58,163 nt of DNA, from positions 1 through 58,163 of the forward strand of contig JAOAAK010000030.1 of NCBI GenBank assembly GCA_026418905.1. The letters are read 5' to 3'. The notes beneath the pieces were generated by a model. It was not told the DNA's origin, did not search any database, and saw nothing but the letters and a program-made list of their open reading frames with translations. Below are positions 1-8,659 of this stretch, piece by piece. The stretch is from Bacteroidales bacterium. GTDB taxonomy: Bacteria > Bacteroidota > Bacteroidia > Bacteroidales > DTU049. The stretch's first letter is position 1, and each line of letters begins with the position of its first letter. A program made the translations under genes and the position numbers.

Positions 1-262
1 AGTCAGCATGACCAGGACAGTCAATGTGTGCATAGTGTCTATTGGCTGTTTCATACTCAACATGTGCAGTGTTAATTGTTATACCTCTTTCTTTTTCTTC
101 TGGTGCATTGTCAATAGAATCAAATGAACGATACTGTGCTAATCCCTTCTCGGATAATATAAGGGTTATAGCTGATGTTAATGTGGTTTTACCATGATCG
201 ATATGACCAATGGTACCAATGTTCACATGCGGTTTTGTGCGTTCGAATTTTTCTTTTGCCAT
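1..262 (-). CDS. tuf: Elongation factor Tu, N-terminal part (cut by window edge)
   Basis: EF-Tu delivers aminoacyl-tRNA to the ribosome as a GTP complex. The reverse strand from the ATG at 260-262 reads [20 protein letters not shown] and continues through the P-loop GHIDHGKT and the DCPGHAD G3 motif before running off the window. About 87 residues are present, so domains 2 and 3 lie outside. It follows tRNA-Thr(GGT) by about 40 bases, so it is the protein-coding end of a tRNA-tuf transcript. The identification is secure from the G motifs. The start is the only sensible one and has just a weak GGA upstream. Confidence 0.97.
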   Translation of the reverse strand, partial: MAKEKFERTKPHVNIGTIGHIDHGKTTLTSAITLILSEKGLAQYRSFDSIDNAPEEKERGITINTAHVEYETANRHYAHIDCPGHAD

Positions 263-301
263 GTTATTCCACTTTTAACTGTTACTTACTTTGAATTTTG
301 T

Positions 302-376
302 TGGAGCCTTTGGCGAGAGTTGAACTCGCGACCCCTTCCTTACCAAGGAAGTGCTCTACCCCTGAGCTACAAAGGC
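302..376 (-). tRNA. tRNA-Thr (anticodon GGT)
   Basis: The 75-base cloverleaf on the minus strand has acceptor GCCTTTG/CAAAGGC, anticodon stem CTTCC/GGAAG with loop TTGGTAA, and a T arm with TTCAACT. Discriminator T is followed by an encoded CCA. It is the last tRNA before tuf, in the position of thrT in the E. coli tufB operon. Confidence 0.96.
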
Positions 377-381
377 ACTTG

Positions 382-454
382 AGCGGATGACGGGATTCGA
401 ACCCGCTACCTAAAGCTTGGAAGGCTTTCGCTCTGCCAAATGAGCTACATCCGC
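382..454 (-). tRNA. tRNA-Gly (anticodon TCC)
   Basis: The minus-strand cloverleaf has acceptor GCGGATG/CATCCGC, anticodon stem AAAGC/GCTTT around loop CTTCCAA, and T loop TTCGAAT. CCA is not encoded, unlike in its tRNA-Thr(GGT) neighbour. It corresponds to glyT in the E. coli tRNA-tufB operon. Confidence 0.96.
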
Positions 455-459
455 ATCCG

Positions 460-542
460 TGGGGGGAGAAGGATTCGAACCTCCGAAGGCATAAGCCAGC
501 AGATTTACAGTCTGCCCCATTTGACCGCTCTGGAATCCCCCC
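460..542 (-). tRNA. tRNA-Tyr (anticodon GTA)
   Basis: This 83-base tRNA has a long variable arm, as expected for bacterial tRNA-Tyr. Acceptor GGGGGGA pairs with TCCCCCC, the anticodon arm is CAGACTGTAAATCTG with anticodon GTA, and the T loop is TTCGAAT. Discriminator A; no encoded CCA. It corresponds to tyrU in the E. coli arrangement. Confidence 0.96.
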
Positions 543-560
543 TGCTATACTAAACATAAG

Positions 561-633
561 AGCCGATGGAGGGATTCGAACCCCCGACTCGCTGATTACA
601 AATCAGCTGCTCTACCAACTGAGCTACACCGGC
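561..633 (-). tRNA. tRNA-Thr (anticodon TGT)
   Basis: The minus-strand cloverleaf has acceptor GCCGGTG/CATCGGC, anticodon arm CTGATTTGTAATCAG with anticodon TGT, and T loop TTCGAAT. It is the first tRNA of the cluster, closest to the promoter at 684-714, and corresponds to thrU in E. coli. Confidence 0.96.
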
Positions 634-683
634 AACTTTCTCATTCTTTCAAGCTTTCATTAAGAAACTTGCGAATGGGCTTG

Positions 684-714
684 CAAAGTTATAAACTTTT
701 TTTAAAAAACAAAA
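684..714 (-). promoter_or_regulatory. Predicted promoter of the tRNA-tuf transcript
   Basis: On the minus strand TTTTG (710-714) lies 18 bases upstream of TAACTTTG (684-691). This matches the Bacteroidota housekeeping pattern of TTTG and TAnnTTTG near -33 and -7. It sits between hpf and the first tRNA, so the stable-RNA/tuf block probably has its own strong promoter. Prediction from pattern only. Confidence 0.6.
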
Positions 715-727
715 CGGTTTAAAAAAA

Positions 728-1021
728 TTATTTTTTTCTTTCCTTGTGCCTTTCTAGTTGCTTTTTTAAAGCATCCACAGCAAGATCGGTCGCTTCTTGA
801 AACGTTTTGCACTGTTTTTTGACAAATAAATCATTGCCAGGAACGAGAAGTTTTATTTCAATAATTTTGTCTTGCTGATCTCCAGATTTTGATTCTTTTA
901 AAATCACCTCTGATTCAAGTATTTTTTCATAGTAAGAACTTAGTTTTTTAATTTTTTCAGTTACATAATTTTCGATTTCTTGACCTGCTTTGAAATGGAG
1001 AGAACTGATTTTAACTTTCAT
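728..1021 (-). CDS. hpf: Ribosome hibernation-promoting factor, short form
   Basis: Short HPF/RaiA proteins bind the decoding centre of idle 30S subunits and promote 70S or 100S inactivation. The 97-residue protein begins MKVKISSLHFKAGQEIENYV and continues with a beta-alpha-beta-beta-beta-alpha pattern and a lysine/arginine-rich end (ERHKERKK). It lacks the C-terminal dimerisation domain of long HPF. Unusually for this phylum the ATG is preceded by AGGAG with an 8-base spacer. It lies 11 bases downstream of the Xer recombinase gene and upstream of the tRNA-tuf block, which fits a translation-related operon. Confidence 0.9.
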   Translation of the reverse strand: MKVKISSLHFKAGQEIENYVTEKIKKLSSYYEKILESEVILKESKSGDQQDKIIEIKLLVPGNDLFVKKQCKTFQEATDLAVDALKKQLERHKERKK

Positions 1022-1029
1022 ATCTGTAT

Positions 1030-1034
1030 CTCCT
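1030..1034 (-). promoter_or_regulatory. Shine-Dalgarno-like site of hpf
   Basis: The minus strand reads TAGGAGA with eight bases between GGAG and the ATG of hpf. Most other starts in this window have no purine-rich SD, so this one stands out. Together with the SD of rpsU it may mark mRNAs read preferentially by ribosomes whose anti-SD is free. Confidence 0.5.
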
Positions 1035-1923
1035 ATGATTTTGGATGAAATTTTTCGTACATTTGCTTTAAATATGTAATGTTCGTGTGAGTATAAATCT
1101 GGGTTGCGCTAAGATTAGCATGTCCCAAAAGTTCTTTTATAGAGTTTAAATCTGCTCCTTCCTGTAGAAGATGAGTAGCAAAAGTGTGCCTTAAAACGTG
1201 TGGATTCTTTTTAGTTGATTTGGTATAAGTACTTAGGAAGTCGGATACAATTCTGTAAACCATTCGAGGATAGACTTTTTGCCCTTTGTCTGTTAAAAAA
1301 AACCAATCTGGAATTTGTTTTTCCCCAAAAAAGTCTTTTTTTCTTTGCTTGTAAATTTTAATTTCTTCGATAAGACTATCATGAATGGGTATAAATCTTT
1401 CCTTGTTTCTTTTACCTTTGACTCGAACAATACGTCTTGCTTCATCTAAGTCGTCAGTTCTTAAGTTTGTAATCTCAGAAACACGCATTCCTGTAGCGTA
1501 AAGGGTTTTGATAATCATCATGTCGCGAATTGTAGGGAATGAAGAAATGTCTTTAAAAGGGAATGAAGCAATGAAAGACATCTGATCTTTTTGAATAAAA
1601 TGAGGAAGATTTTTTGATAGCTTAAAGTTTTGTACGTTAAACAAAGGATTTTTTTCAGCAATATTAGATTTTATTAAATATTTATAAAAACTTTGCAAGA
1701 CAGTTTTTTTTCTTTTCAGCGTTCTAGTAGAGATTCCACTCATGGCTAGTTCACTAAACCATGATCGGATAATGGTCGGATGTATATGAGATAAATTTAT
1801 GTGGGGGTAATTTTTATTAACATATTCTTGGAATTGAATAAGATCATTTCTATACGCTTTAATAGTATGAGCAGAATATCGCTTTTGTTTTTCAAGATAT
1901 GCAATAAATAATTCAATATACAT
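1033..1923 (-). CDS. xerC: Tyrosine recombinase XerC/XerD family
   Basis: Xer recombinases resolve chromosome dimers at dif by a tyrosine-linked strand exchange. The 296-residue protein has an N-terminal SAM-like core-binding domain (about 1-90) and a C-terminal catalytic domain. The catalytic set is visible: R147 (TGMRVSE), H242 and R245 (HVLRHTF), H268 (LLGHAN) and Y277 (TQIYTH). It lies between rpsU and hpf among housekeeping genes, which argues for the chromosomal Xer protein rather than a phage or integron integrase. XerC versus XerD cannot be decided here, so the symbol is tentative. No good SD precedes the ATG. Confidence 0.9.
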   Translation of the reverse strand: MYIELFIAYLEKQKRYSAHTIKAYRNDLIQFQEYVNKNYPHINLSHIHPTIIRSWFSELAMSGISTRTLKRKKTVLQSFYKYLIKSNIAEKNPLFNVQNFKLSKNLPHFIQKDQMSFIASFPFKDISSFPTIRDMMIIKTLYATGMRVSEITNLRTDDLDEARRIVRVKGKRNKERFIPIHDSLIEEIKIYKQRKKDFFGEKQIPDWFFLTDKGQKVYPRMVYRIVSDFLSTYTKSTKKNPHVLRHTFATHLLQEGADLNSIKELLGHANLSATQIYTHTNITYLKQMYEKFHPKS

Positions 1924-1987
1924 AAAAAAACTAATTCCCTAAAAAACGGAATAAATATACAATAATTTTTTTAAAAAAGCAAATTTT

Positions 1988-2185
1988 TTAATTATGGGTT
2001 TGAGAAGACATTAGTCTTTGAATAAAAAGCGCACGTGCTCTTGCTTCCCTTCTTCTTTCTGAAGGTTTAATATAATGTTGCCTTTTACGTAATTCTCTGG
2101 ATAGACCTGTTTTTTCAAATCTTCTTTTGAGCTTTTTTAGGGCCTTATCAATGGTGTCACCTTCTTTTAACTGAACGATTATCAT
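1988..2185 (-). CDS. rpsU: Ribosomal protein bS21
   Basis: bS21 is a basic protein of the 30S platform. In Bacteroidia it helps sequester the anti-Shine-Dalgarno tail of 16S rRNA. The 65 residues start MIIVQLKEGDTIDKALKKLK, and the RRR/RARA stretch in the middle is typical of the family. The gene carries a strong SD (AAAGGAG, 6-base spacer) and its own -7 element, whereas neighbouring genes lack an SD. This is the arrangement reported for autogenous control of rpsU in Flavobacterium and relatives. Confidence 0.97.
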   Translation of the reverse strand: MIIVQLKEGDTIDKALKKLKRRFEKTGLSRELRKRQHYIKPSERRREARARALFIQRLMSSQTHN

Positions 2186-2191
2186 GTTATT

Positions 2192-2198
2192 CTCCTTT
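2192..2198 (-). promoter_or_regulatory. Strong Shine-Dalgarno of rpsU
   Basis: AAAGGAG on the minus strand, within AAAAAAGGAGA, lies six bases upstream of the rpsU ATG. It can form at least seven continuous pairs with the CUCCUUU tail of 16S rRNA. In Bacteroidia such sites are normally ignored because bS21 helps hide the anti-SD. Here it probably allows ribosomes lacking bS21 to translate rpsU. Confidence 0.8.
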
Positions 2199-2207
2199 TT
2201 TAGTCTG

Positions 2208-2215
2208 CAAAGGTA
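2208..2215 (-). promoter_or_regulatory. Predicted -7 element upstream of rpsU
   Basis: TACCTTTG on the minus strand fits TAnnTTTG. A start about four bases downstream gives a leader of roughly 18 bases that contains the SD. No convincing -33 element is seen. Confidence 0.5.
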
Positions 2216-2227
2216 TAAAATTTTAAA

Positions 2228-3427
2228 TTAATTTTTCATCGAATCCCTAATTTGTTTCATCTTTGATGCTTTGTCAACCATATTGAGCTTAGAATAAAGT
2301 CTGTAAAGGGTGTCGACGAGCTGGAAATCGTTTGGATTAATTTGATAAGCTTTTTCCAGGTAAGGTATTGCTTTTTCCCAGTAATTGATATATTTTTTTC
2401 TTGCGTTCTCAAATTCTTCTTCTGAAGCATTAACAGGAAGATTGTTGGCAAGCTCATATGCTTCAGCTCCTAAGTTGTGGTAAAGAGCTCCCAAATTGTA
2501 AAGAACATCGTAATAGTCTGGTTTCAATTCAAGAGCCTTTTCGTAGGCTTTGATGGCTTCTTCAATAAATTTGTTTTTATCTTGCTCATTTTGGATATTG
2601 GATAATAATTTGCCATAATTTGCACCAATGGCAAAATATAATGTGGGATTTTTGGGATCTTTTTCAATAGCTTTCTGAAGGATATCTTGAGCTTTAGCTA
2701 TATTGTTGGATTTAAGGTAATAGTTAATTTCTGTGATTAACATAGGAAGTGAATCTGGAAAAAGATTTCGACCCAAGTTGATAATTTTTTTTGCATTGAT
2801 CGTATCGTTTTTTTCCAAGTATATACTGGATAAGATAAGATAAGGTTGTAAGTTTTTAAATTTCATTTTCAAAGTTAATTCATTGAGATTCTTAATGGCC
2901 AAGGCTGTGTCTTTCAAATTTAAAGCACATAAACTTATTAAGTAAGTTGAAAGGGTATCACGCTGGTTTTGAATGATAGCATTGGTTTTTTTTGATTTTT
3001 CAAAAAATTTCATGGCTTCTGTGTAATTTCTTCCATTGTATAATTCTACACCTTTGTTATAATATTCTTCCGCTATGTATTGCAAACCCATCTTTGGAGA
3101 TGGAGGATTTACAGTTGGGAAAGCAAATTCAGGATCAAGTTGAATACATTTGCTGTAACTAATAAAGGCTGAATCTAACGGATTAACAACAAGCTTATTA
3201 TACTTTTCTTCTTTGGATAATGCTATAGCAAGATAAATGTTTCCTCGGTAGAGCCATGTTTTGGGTTGATTCATTGTCTGAGGATGACTGATAGTAGGTT
3301 CGATACTTTCAAGAGCCTTATCAAGTCTACCCTGTTTAAGATAATTATATGCACTAACCACCAAGGGATTCTGGGCATATAAAAAATAGGCCCCTAATAA
3401 ATAAAATATCAAAAAAACTGTTTTCAT
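2228..3427 (-). CDS. Secreted tetratricopeptide-repeat protein
   Basis: A 399-residue protein with a signal peptide (MKTVFLIFYLLGAYFLYAQN; cut probably after YAQ) followed by TPR-like helical pairs along its whole length, including NKGVELYNGRNYTEAMKFFE, AYEKALELKPDYYDVLYNLG and AIPYLEKAYQINPNDFQL. TPRs are protein-interaction scaffolds; a periplasmic or outer-membrane location is inferred from the signal. It sits 38 bases after gyrA and 42 bases before rpsU on the same strand, with its own TATTTTTG promoter element. No enzymatic domain is visible and no specific partner can be named. Confidence 0.8.
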   Translation of the reverse strand: MKTVFLIFYLLGAYFLYAQNPLVVSAYNYLKQGRLDKALESIEPTISHPQTMNQPKTWLYRGNIYLAIALSKEEKYNKLVVNPLDSAFISYSKCIQLDPEFAFPTVNPPSPKMGLQYIAEEYYNKGVELYNGRNYTEAMKFFEKSKKTNAIIQNQRDTLSTYLISLCALNLKDTALAIKNLNELTLKMKFKNLQPYLILSSIYLEKNDTINAKKIINLGRNLFPDSLPMLITEINYYLKSNNIAKAQDILQKAIEKDPKNPTLYFAIGANYGKLLSNIQNEQDKNKFIEEAIKAYEKALELKPDYYDVLYNLGALYHNLGAEAYELANNLPVNASEEEFENARKKYINYWEKAIPYLEKAYQINPNDFQLVDTLYRLYSKLNMVDKASKMKQIRDSMKN

Positions 3428-3449
3428 GATAGTGTTTTTATTTTTCTTG

Positions 3450-3457
3450 CAAAAATA
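3450..3457 (-). promoter_or_regulatory. Predicted -7 element of the TPR gene
   Basis: TATTTTTG on the minus strand, about 22 bases before the ATG at 3427, lies in the short gap after gyrA. It fits TAnnTTTG; no clear -33 partner was identified. Confidence 0.4.
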
Positions 3458-3465
3458 TTGCCATT

Positions 3466-5934
3466 TTAATCGTTGTTATTAAAATGATCAGAAATTATTT
3501 TTGCCACAGATGCAATGGAATCATTTTCAGAAAGTTGAAGAAGTTTAACACCTTGTGTTGCTCTCCCCTGAAGTGGAAGATCTTTAACTTTAAGGCGTAT
3601 AGCAACACCACTGGTGTTAATAATCATTAGTTCGTCCTCATCGGTTACTGCATGAATAGAGACAAGATAACCTGTTTTATCTGTAACTTGAATTGTTTTG
3701 ACACCTTTACCTCCACGATTGGTAATTCTATAATCTTCGATGGGGGATCGTTTTCCAAAACCTTTCTCAGAAACTACTAATATATGTTTTTGGGGATTAT
3801 CAATGCATACCATACCAATGACTTTGTCGATCTCGCCTTGCAAGGTGATGGCTTTAACACCTGTAGCATTTCTTCCCATAGGACGAACAGTAGACTCATT
3901 GAAACGAATAGCTTGGCCGAATCTTGTAGCAATGATAACTTCGTTTTTTCCATCTGTAAGTTCAGCCTGGACAAGATTGTCTTCAGGACGTATGTTAATA
4001 GCCACTATTCCTGTTTGGCGAGGTCTGCTATATGCTTCCAAGCTTGTTTTTTTGATAATACCTTGTTCTGTACAGAGTACTATGAAATTGTTGCGAATGT
4101 ATTCTTGATCTGAAAGGTTGCGAGTATTGATAATGGCCTGAATTTTATCGTCTGGTTCGATAGCTATAAGATTCTGAATAGGTCTTCCTTTGGAATTTCT
4201 ACTGCCTTCAGGTATTTCAAAAACCCTAAGCCAATATACTTTACCTTTCCGAGTGAAAAAAAGTAAATAATCATGATTAGAAGCAACATATAAATGTTCA
4301 AGGACATCTTCTTCTTTAACATCGCTTGCTTTAAGCCCTTTTCCTCCCCTGTTTTGGGTACGGTATTCTGAAAGTAAAGTTCTTTTAATGTACCCTTTTT
4401 GTGAAATAGTGATCACTACACTTTCGTTGGCTATAATATCTTCAATTCTAAATTCATCAGCTTGATACACAATATCCGTCAGTGGCTCATCAGCGTATTC
4501 TTTTTTGATTTCCAATAGTTCTTCCTTGATAATTTGCATTTGGAGAGATTCATCGGTAAGTACTTGTTTGTACCAATCGATTTTTTGCAAAAGTTCTTGG
4601 TATTCGTTTTGCAATTTTTCTCGCTCAAGTCCAATAAGTGAACGTAAGCGCATATCGACGATAGCACGTGCTTGAATGTCGGTTAGATTGAATTCTTGCA
4701 TAAGTCTTTCACGAGCTGTTTCAACGGTGTCACTGGACCGAAGTATTTCGATGACACGATCAATATTATCAAGAGCGATTAGGAGGCCTTCTAGAATATG
4801 GGCTCTTTTTTCAGCTTCTCTGAGCTCATATTTTGTTCTTCGTAAGACTACTTGGTGACGATGTTCAACAAAGTATTTAATAAGATCCTTTAGATTTAAA
4901 AGCATGGGTCTTCCGTGAACTAAAGCTATATTGTTCACATTGAAAGCTGATTGAAGAGGAGAATGAAGGTAAAGCTGATTAATGATAACACTAGGTATTG
5001 CATCTTTTTTCAATTCTAATACTATTCTTATACCTTCTCGATCACTTTCATCTCGTATATCAGTGATTCCATCTATTTTATCCTCGTTGACTAGATCTGC
5101 AATTTTTTTGATGAGTTCAGATTTGTTTACCTGGTAAGGTATGGATTTAATGATAAGTTGGCTTTTACCGTGGCTTTCTTCTATGTCTACTTGACCTCTT
5201 ATGATTATCTTACCTCGACCAGTACGATATGCTTCACGAACACCTTCGTAGCCAAAGATGATTCCACCAGTTGGGAAATCAGGAGCTTTAATGTATTTCA
5301 TGAGTTCGTCGATCGTAATATCGGGATTGTCGATATAAGCAACAATTCCATCAACAACTTCTCCAAGGTTATGAGGGGGCATATTAGTTGCCATGCCAAC
5401 GGCTATGCCACTGGCTCCGTTGACAAGAATATTAGGTATTTTAGCAGGGAGGACGGTAGGCTCTTGTAATGTATCGTCGAAATTGAGCTGGAAATCAACA
5501 GTCTCCTTTTCAATGTCTGCGAGCATTTCTTCAGCAATTTTATGAAGTCTTGCTTCAGTGTATCGCATTGCAGCAGGACTATCTCCATCTATGGATCCAA
5601 AGTTTCCTTGTCCTTCAATCAAAGGATATCTCAAAGACCATTCCTGTGCCATGCGTACCATGGCATCGTACACAGAACTATCGCCATGGGGATGATATTT
5701 TCCTAACACTTCTCCGACAATACGTGCGGACTTTTTTGTTGGCTTTGATGAAAGAACACCCAATTCATACATTCCAAAGAGAACACGGCGTTGGACTGGT
5801 TTTAGTCCATCACGAACATCTGGAAGAGCGCGAGAGACAATAACGGACATACTGTAATCGATGTACGCCGTTTTCATTTGCTCTTCTATGTTGATTTTGA
5901 TAATTTTCTCATTCTTAATTTCTTGTTCGTTCAT
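3466..5934 (-). CDS. gyrA: DNA gyrase subunit A
   Basis: GyrA is the breakage-reunion subunit of gyrase, which introduces negative supercoils with GyrB. The 822-residue protein has the topoisomerase IIA catalytic domain (about 20-490) with active-site Y125 in [10 protein letters not shown], and a C-terminal beta-pinwheel with a GyrA-box-like QNRGGKG stretch and further NRGGKG repeats. The quinolone-resistance region reads [10 protein letters not shown], keeping Ser86 and Asp90 at the positions of E. coli S83 and D87, so no classic resistance change is present. It is divergent from clpC across 117 bases. A near-consensus -7 (TAACTTCG at 5964-5971) precedes it. Confidence 0.98.
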   Translation of the reverse strand: MNEQEIKNEKIIKINIEEQMKTAYIDYSMSVIVSRALPDVRDGLKPVQRRVLFGMYELGVLSSKPTKKSARIVGEVLGKYHPHGDSSVYDAMVRMAQEWSLRYPLIEGQGNFGSIDGDSPAAMRYTEARLHKIAEEMLADIEKETVDFQLNFDDTLQEPTVLPAKIPNILVNGASGIAVGMATNMPPHNLGEVVDGIVAYIDNPDITIDELMKYIKAPDFPTGGIIFGYEGVREAYRTGRGKIIIRGQVDIEESHGKSQLIIKSIPYQVNKSELIKKIADLVNEDKIDGITDIRDESDREGIRIVLELKKDAIPSVIINQLYLHSPLQSAFNVNNIALVHGRPMLLNLKDLIKYFVEHRHQVVLRRTKYELREAEKRAHILEGLLIALDNIDRVIEILRSSDTVETARERLMQEFNLTDIQARAIVDMRLRSLIGLEREKLQNEYQELLQKIDWYKQVLTDESLQMQIIKEELLEIKKEYADEPLTDIVYQADEFRIEDIIANESVVITISQKGYIKRTLLSEYRTQNRGGKGLKASDVKEEDVLEHLYVASNHDYLLFFTRKGKVYWLRVFEIPEGSRNSKGRPIQNLIAIEPDDKIQAIINTRNLSDQEYIRNNFIVLCTEQGIIKKTSLEAYSRPRQTGIVAINIRPEDNLVQAELTDGKNEVIIATRFGQAIRFNESTVRPMGRNATGVKAITLQGEIDKVIGMVCIDNPQKHILVVSEKGFGKRSPIEDYRITNRGGKGVKTIQVTDKTGYLVSIHAVTDEDELMIINTSGVAIRLKVKDLPLQGRATQGVKLLQLSENDSIASVAKIISDHFNNND

Positions 5935-6023
5935 TTTTAGTTCTTTACCTGAGAAATTTGCAGCGAAGTTAAAAAAACTCCTAAAATGACAACAAGTGAA
6001 TCATATGTTTTTTTAAAAACGTA

Positions 6024-6031
6024 TAACTTTG
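6024..6031 (+). promoter_or_regulatory. Predicted -7 element of clpC
   Basis: TAACTTTG lies 20 bases before the clpC ATG in the gyrA-clpC divergent gap. A T-rich tract lies just upstream of it, but no clear TTTG -33 element. No CIRCE or CtsR-like direct repeat was recognised. Confidence 0.5.
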
Positions 6032-6051
6032 TACTAAATCAATAGTTATTC

Positions 6052-8652
6052 ATGGAAGCTAAGTTTTCACAACAATTAATAGAAATCATTTACTATAGCA
6101 ACGAGGAAGCTCAACGTCTGGGAAGTCGTTTGCTTACGACAGAGCATTTATTTTTAGGTTTGCTTAGAGAAGGGAAGGGAATGGCAGTAGATATTCTAAA
6201 AAATAGTTACCAAATTGACTTACAACAATTAAAAAAAGAAATTGAAAAAAAAATTCAACAAACTGATATAGCTTCTACTCCTCGAAAAAATAATACGTCG
6301 ATTCCCATATCTCGTGAAGCTGACCAAATTATGCGATTGTCTTTATTGCTAGCTCGCGAATTCCGATCCACGTATGTAGAAACAGAACATTTTCTGCTCG
6401 CCATTTTGAAAGAAAGAACCAATAATGTAGCTATTCTTCTTCAGGAAAAAGGCGTAGAATTTGCACACGTCTATTCTTTGATAAGAAAGCATTATGAGCA
6501 TTTTAAGGATCCTGATTTTACTCAACATGACGAGGATAAATATCAGATTGAAGATGCTTTTTCGATGGATGATGACGACGAAGATGCTAATTTGTTTTCT
6601 TCTTCGAAAAAGAGTACTGAAAGCAAAAGCAAAACCCCTGTTTTGGATAACTTTGGACGAGACCTAACTAAACTTGCTTCTGAAAACAAGTTGGATCCTA
6701 TTGTGGGACGAGAGAAGGAACTTGAGCGTATTGCTCAAATTTTGAGTCGTCGTAAAAAAAACAATCCCGTATTAATTGGTGAACCTGGTGTTGGTAAATC
6801 TGCAATAGCTGAAGGGCTTGCCATTCGTATTGCTGAACGAAAAGTACCACGTACACTTCAAAATAAACGTCTTGTAATGCTAGACTTAGCAGCCCTTGTA
6901 GCTGGGACTAAATACCGAGGTCAATTCGAAGAAAGAGTAAAAGCCTTACTAAATGAATTGGAGAAGAATCCTGATGTGATATTATTTATTGATGAAATTC
7001 ATACCATTGTCGGGGCGGGTGGTGCTAGTGGTTCGTTGGATGCATCAAATATGTTCAAGCCTGCTTTGGCGCGTGGTGAAATTCAGTGTATCGGCGCAAC
7101 TACACTTGATGAATACCGAAACTACATTGAAAAAGATGGAGCTCTTGAAAGGCGTTTCCAAAAAGTGATGGTGGAACCAACTACCATCGAAGAAACTATT
7201 ACCATCTTGAAAAGCATTAAAAGTCGATACGAAGACCATCATCTTGTTTTTTATACCGACGAAGCGATCGAAGCATGTGTTTTGCTAAGTGAACGATATA
7301 TAAGCGATAGAGCACTTCCTGACAAAGCTATAGATGTCATGGATGAAGCGGGATCACGAGTTCACCTCAAGCACATCCATGTACCTCAAGAAATTCTTGA
7401 CCTCGAACAACAAATCCTAGAAGTAAGGGAAAAGAAATCTCAAGCTATTAAAGCTCAACGTTACGAAGAAGCTGCTCGTTTCAGAGACCGTGAAAGAAAT
7501 CTTTTAATAAGTCTCGATAAAGCCAATGAAAAATGGAATGAGTTAGCTTCTCAGCATCGAGAGCTGGTTACAGAAGAAGATGTTGCTGAGGTGGTTGCTA
7601 TGATGACTGGCATACCAGTGACCCGTATCGCTCAAAATGAAAGTGAACGGTTACTGAAAATTGAAGAAGAATTAAAGTCAAAGGTAGTAGGACAAGATGA
7701 AGCTATAACCAAGATTGCACGTGCCATTAGACGAAACCGTGTAGGTTTGAAAGATCCTAATCGACCTATTGCAAGCTTCATATTCCTTGGTCCCACAGGT
7801 GTCGGAAAAACGTACTTAGCTAAGGTACTTGCTCGATATTTATTTGATACTGATGATGCTTTGATTAGAGTTGACATGAGTGAATATATGGAAAAATTTG
7901 CTGTTTCGCGCCTTATAGGTGCTCCTCCTGGTTACGTAGGTTATGAAGAAGGAGGTCAGCTAACAGAAAAAGTAAGAAGAAAACCTTTCAGTGTTATTTT
8001 GTTGGATGAAATAGAAAAAGCTCACCCCGATGTTTTTCATCTACTCTTACAGGTACTTGACGAAGGACATCTAACGGATAGTCTAGGAAGAAAGGTTGAT
8101 TTCAAAAATACCATCATTATCATGACAAGCAATATTGGTACTCGACAACTCAGAGAATTTGGTCAAGGGGTTGGTTTTTCTACCCAGGCTAAAGAGCAAT
8201 CTAAGGCAAATTATACTCGGGGGGTTCTCGAAGCAGCCTTGAAGAAAGCTTTTTCTCCTGAATTTTTGAATCGAATTGATGATGTGATTATCTTCAATAA
8301 TTTGAATAAAGATCAGATTCAGCAGATAGTTAATCTTGAACTTTCTGGCATATACGAACGTTTGCGTGAGAAACGCATCCAACTTGAATTAAGTCAGGAA
8401 GCCATGGATTTTATCATTGAAAAAGGTTGGGATCCTACATTTGGAGCACGCCCTCTCAAAAGAGCTATTCAAAAGTATATCGAAGATCCCATTGCTGAAG
8501 AAATTATCAAACGCAATATACATCACGATGCTTACATTAAAGTTGACTATTTCGAAGGTCAAGATGAGCTTGCCATTACTATAACTCAAGAAAAAGCAGA
8601 GGACGAGGAAAAGAAAAACATGGGCCAAGATTCAGGTATTTTAACATCCTGA
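6052..8652 (+). CDS. clpC: ATP-dependent Clp protease ATPase subunit ClpC
   Basis: ClpC unfolds substrates and feeds them to ClpP. The 866 residues contain an N-terminal double Clp-N domain (about 1-150), a first AAA+ module with Walker A GEPGVGKS at 243-250, a UVR-type linker (about 469-500, [12 protein letters not shown]), a second AAA+ module with GPTGVGKT at 580-587, and a C-terminal D2-small domain. The UVR linker and the short middle domain separate it from ClpB. It heads a plus-strand run; the next gene starts eight bases later. The window contains no clpP. Confidence 0.96.
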   Translation: MEAKFSQQLIEIIYYSNEEAQRLGSRLLTTEHLFLGLLREGKGMAVDILKNSYQIDLQQLKKEIEKKIQQTDIASTPRKNNTSIPISREADQIMRLSLLLAREFRSTYVETEHFLLAILKERTNNVAILLQEKGVEFAHVYSLIRKHYEHFKDPDFTQHDEDKYQIEDAFSMDDDDEDANLFSSSKKSTESKSKTPVLDNFGRDLTKLASENKLDPIVGREKELERIAQILSRRKKNNPVLIGEPGVGKSAIAEGLAIRIAERKVPRTLQNKRLVMLDLAALVAGTKYRGQFEERVKALLNELEKNPDVILFIDEIHTIVGAGGASGSLDASNMFKPALARGEIQCIGATTLDEYRNYIEKDGALERRFQKVMVEPTTIEETITILKSIKSRYEDHHLVFYTDEAIEACVLLSERYISDRALPDKAIDVMDEAGSRVHLKHIHVPQEILDLEQQILEVREKKSQAIKAQRYEEAARFRDRERNLLISLDKANEKWNELASQHRELVTEEDVAEVVAMMTGIPVTRIAQNESERLLKIEEELKSKVVGQDEAITKIARAIRRNRVGLKDPNRPIASFIFLGPTGVGKTYLAKVLARYLFDTDDALIRVDMSEYMEKFAVSRLIGAPPGYVGYEEGGQLTEKVRRKPFSVILLDEIEKAHPDVFHLLLQVLDEGHLTDSLGRKVDFKNTIIIMTSNIGTRQLREFGQGVGFSTQAKEQSKANYTRGVLEAALKKAFSPEFLNRIDDVIIFNNLNKDQIQQIVNLELSGIYERLREKRIQLELSQEAMDFIIEKGWDPTFGARPLKRAIQKYIEDPIAEEIIKRNIHHDAYIKVDYFEGQDELAITITQEKAEDEEKKNMGQDSGILTS

Positions 8653-8659
8653 ATTTTTC

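Noticed and set aside
282-557. A 91-codon open frame across the tRNA genes
   Set aside because: It reads through three tRNA genes, which fully explain the sequence.
1033-1923. Tyrosine recombinase as the integrase of a mobile element near four tRNA genes
   Set aside because: It lies in the rpsU-xer-hpf-tRNA-tuf housekeeping order, has normal composition and no attachment-site repeats or mobile cargo nearby.
3740-5843. Several 60-120 codon open frames on the plus strand within gyrA
   Set aside because: They are antisense shadows of a well-conserved gene, with no own start context or recognisable product.
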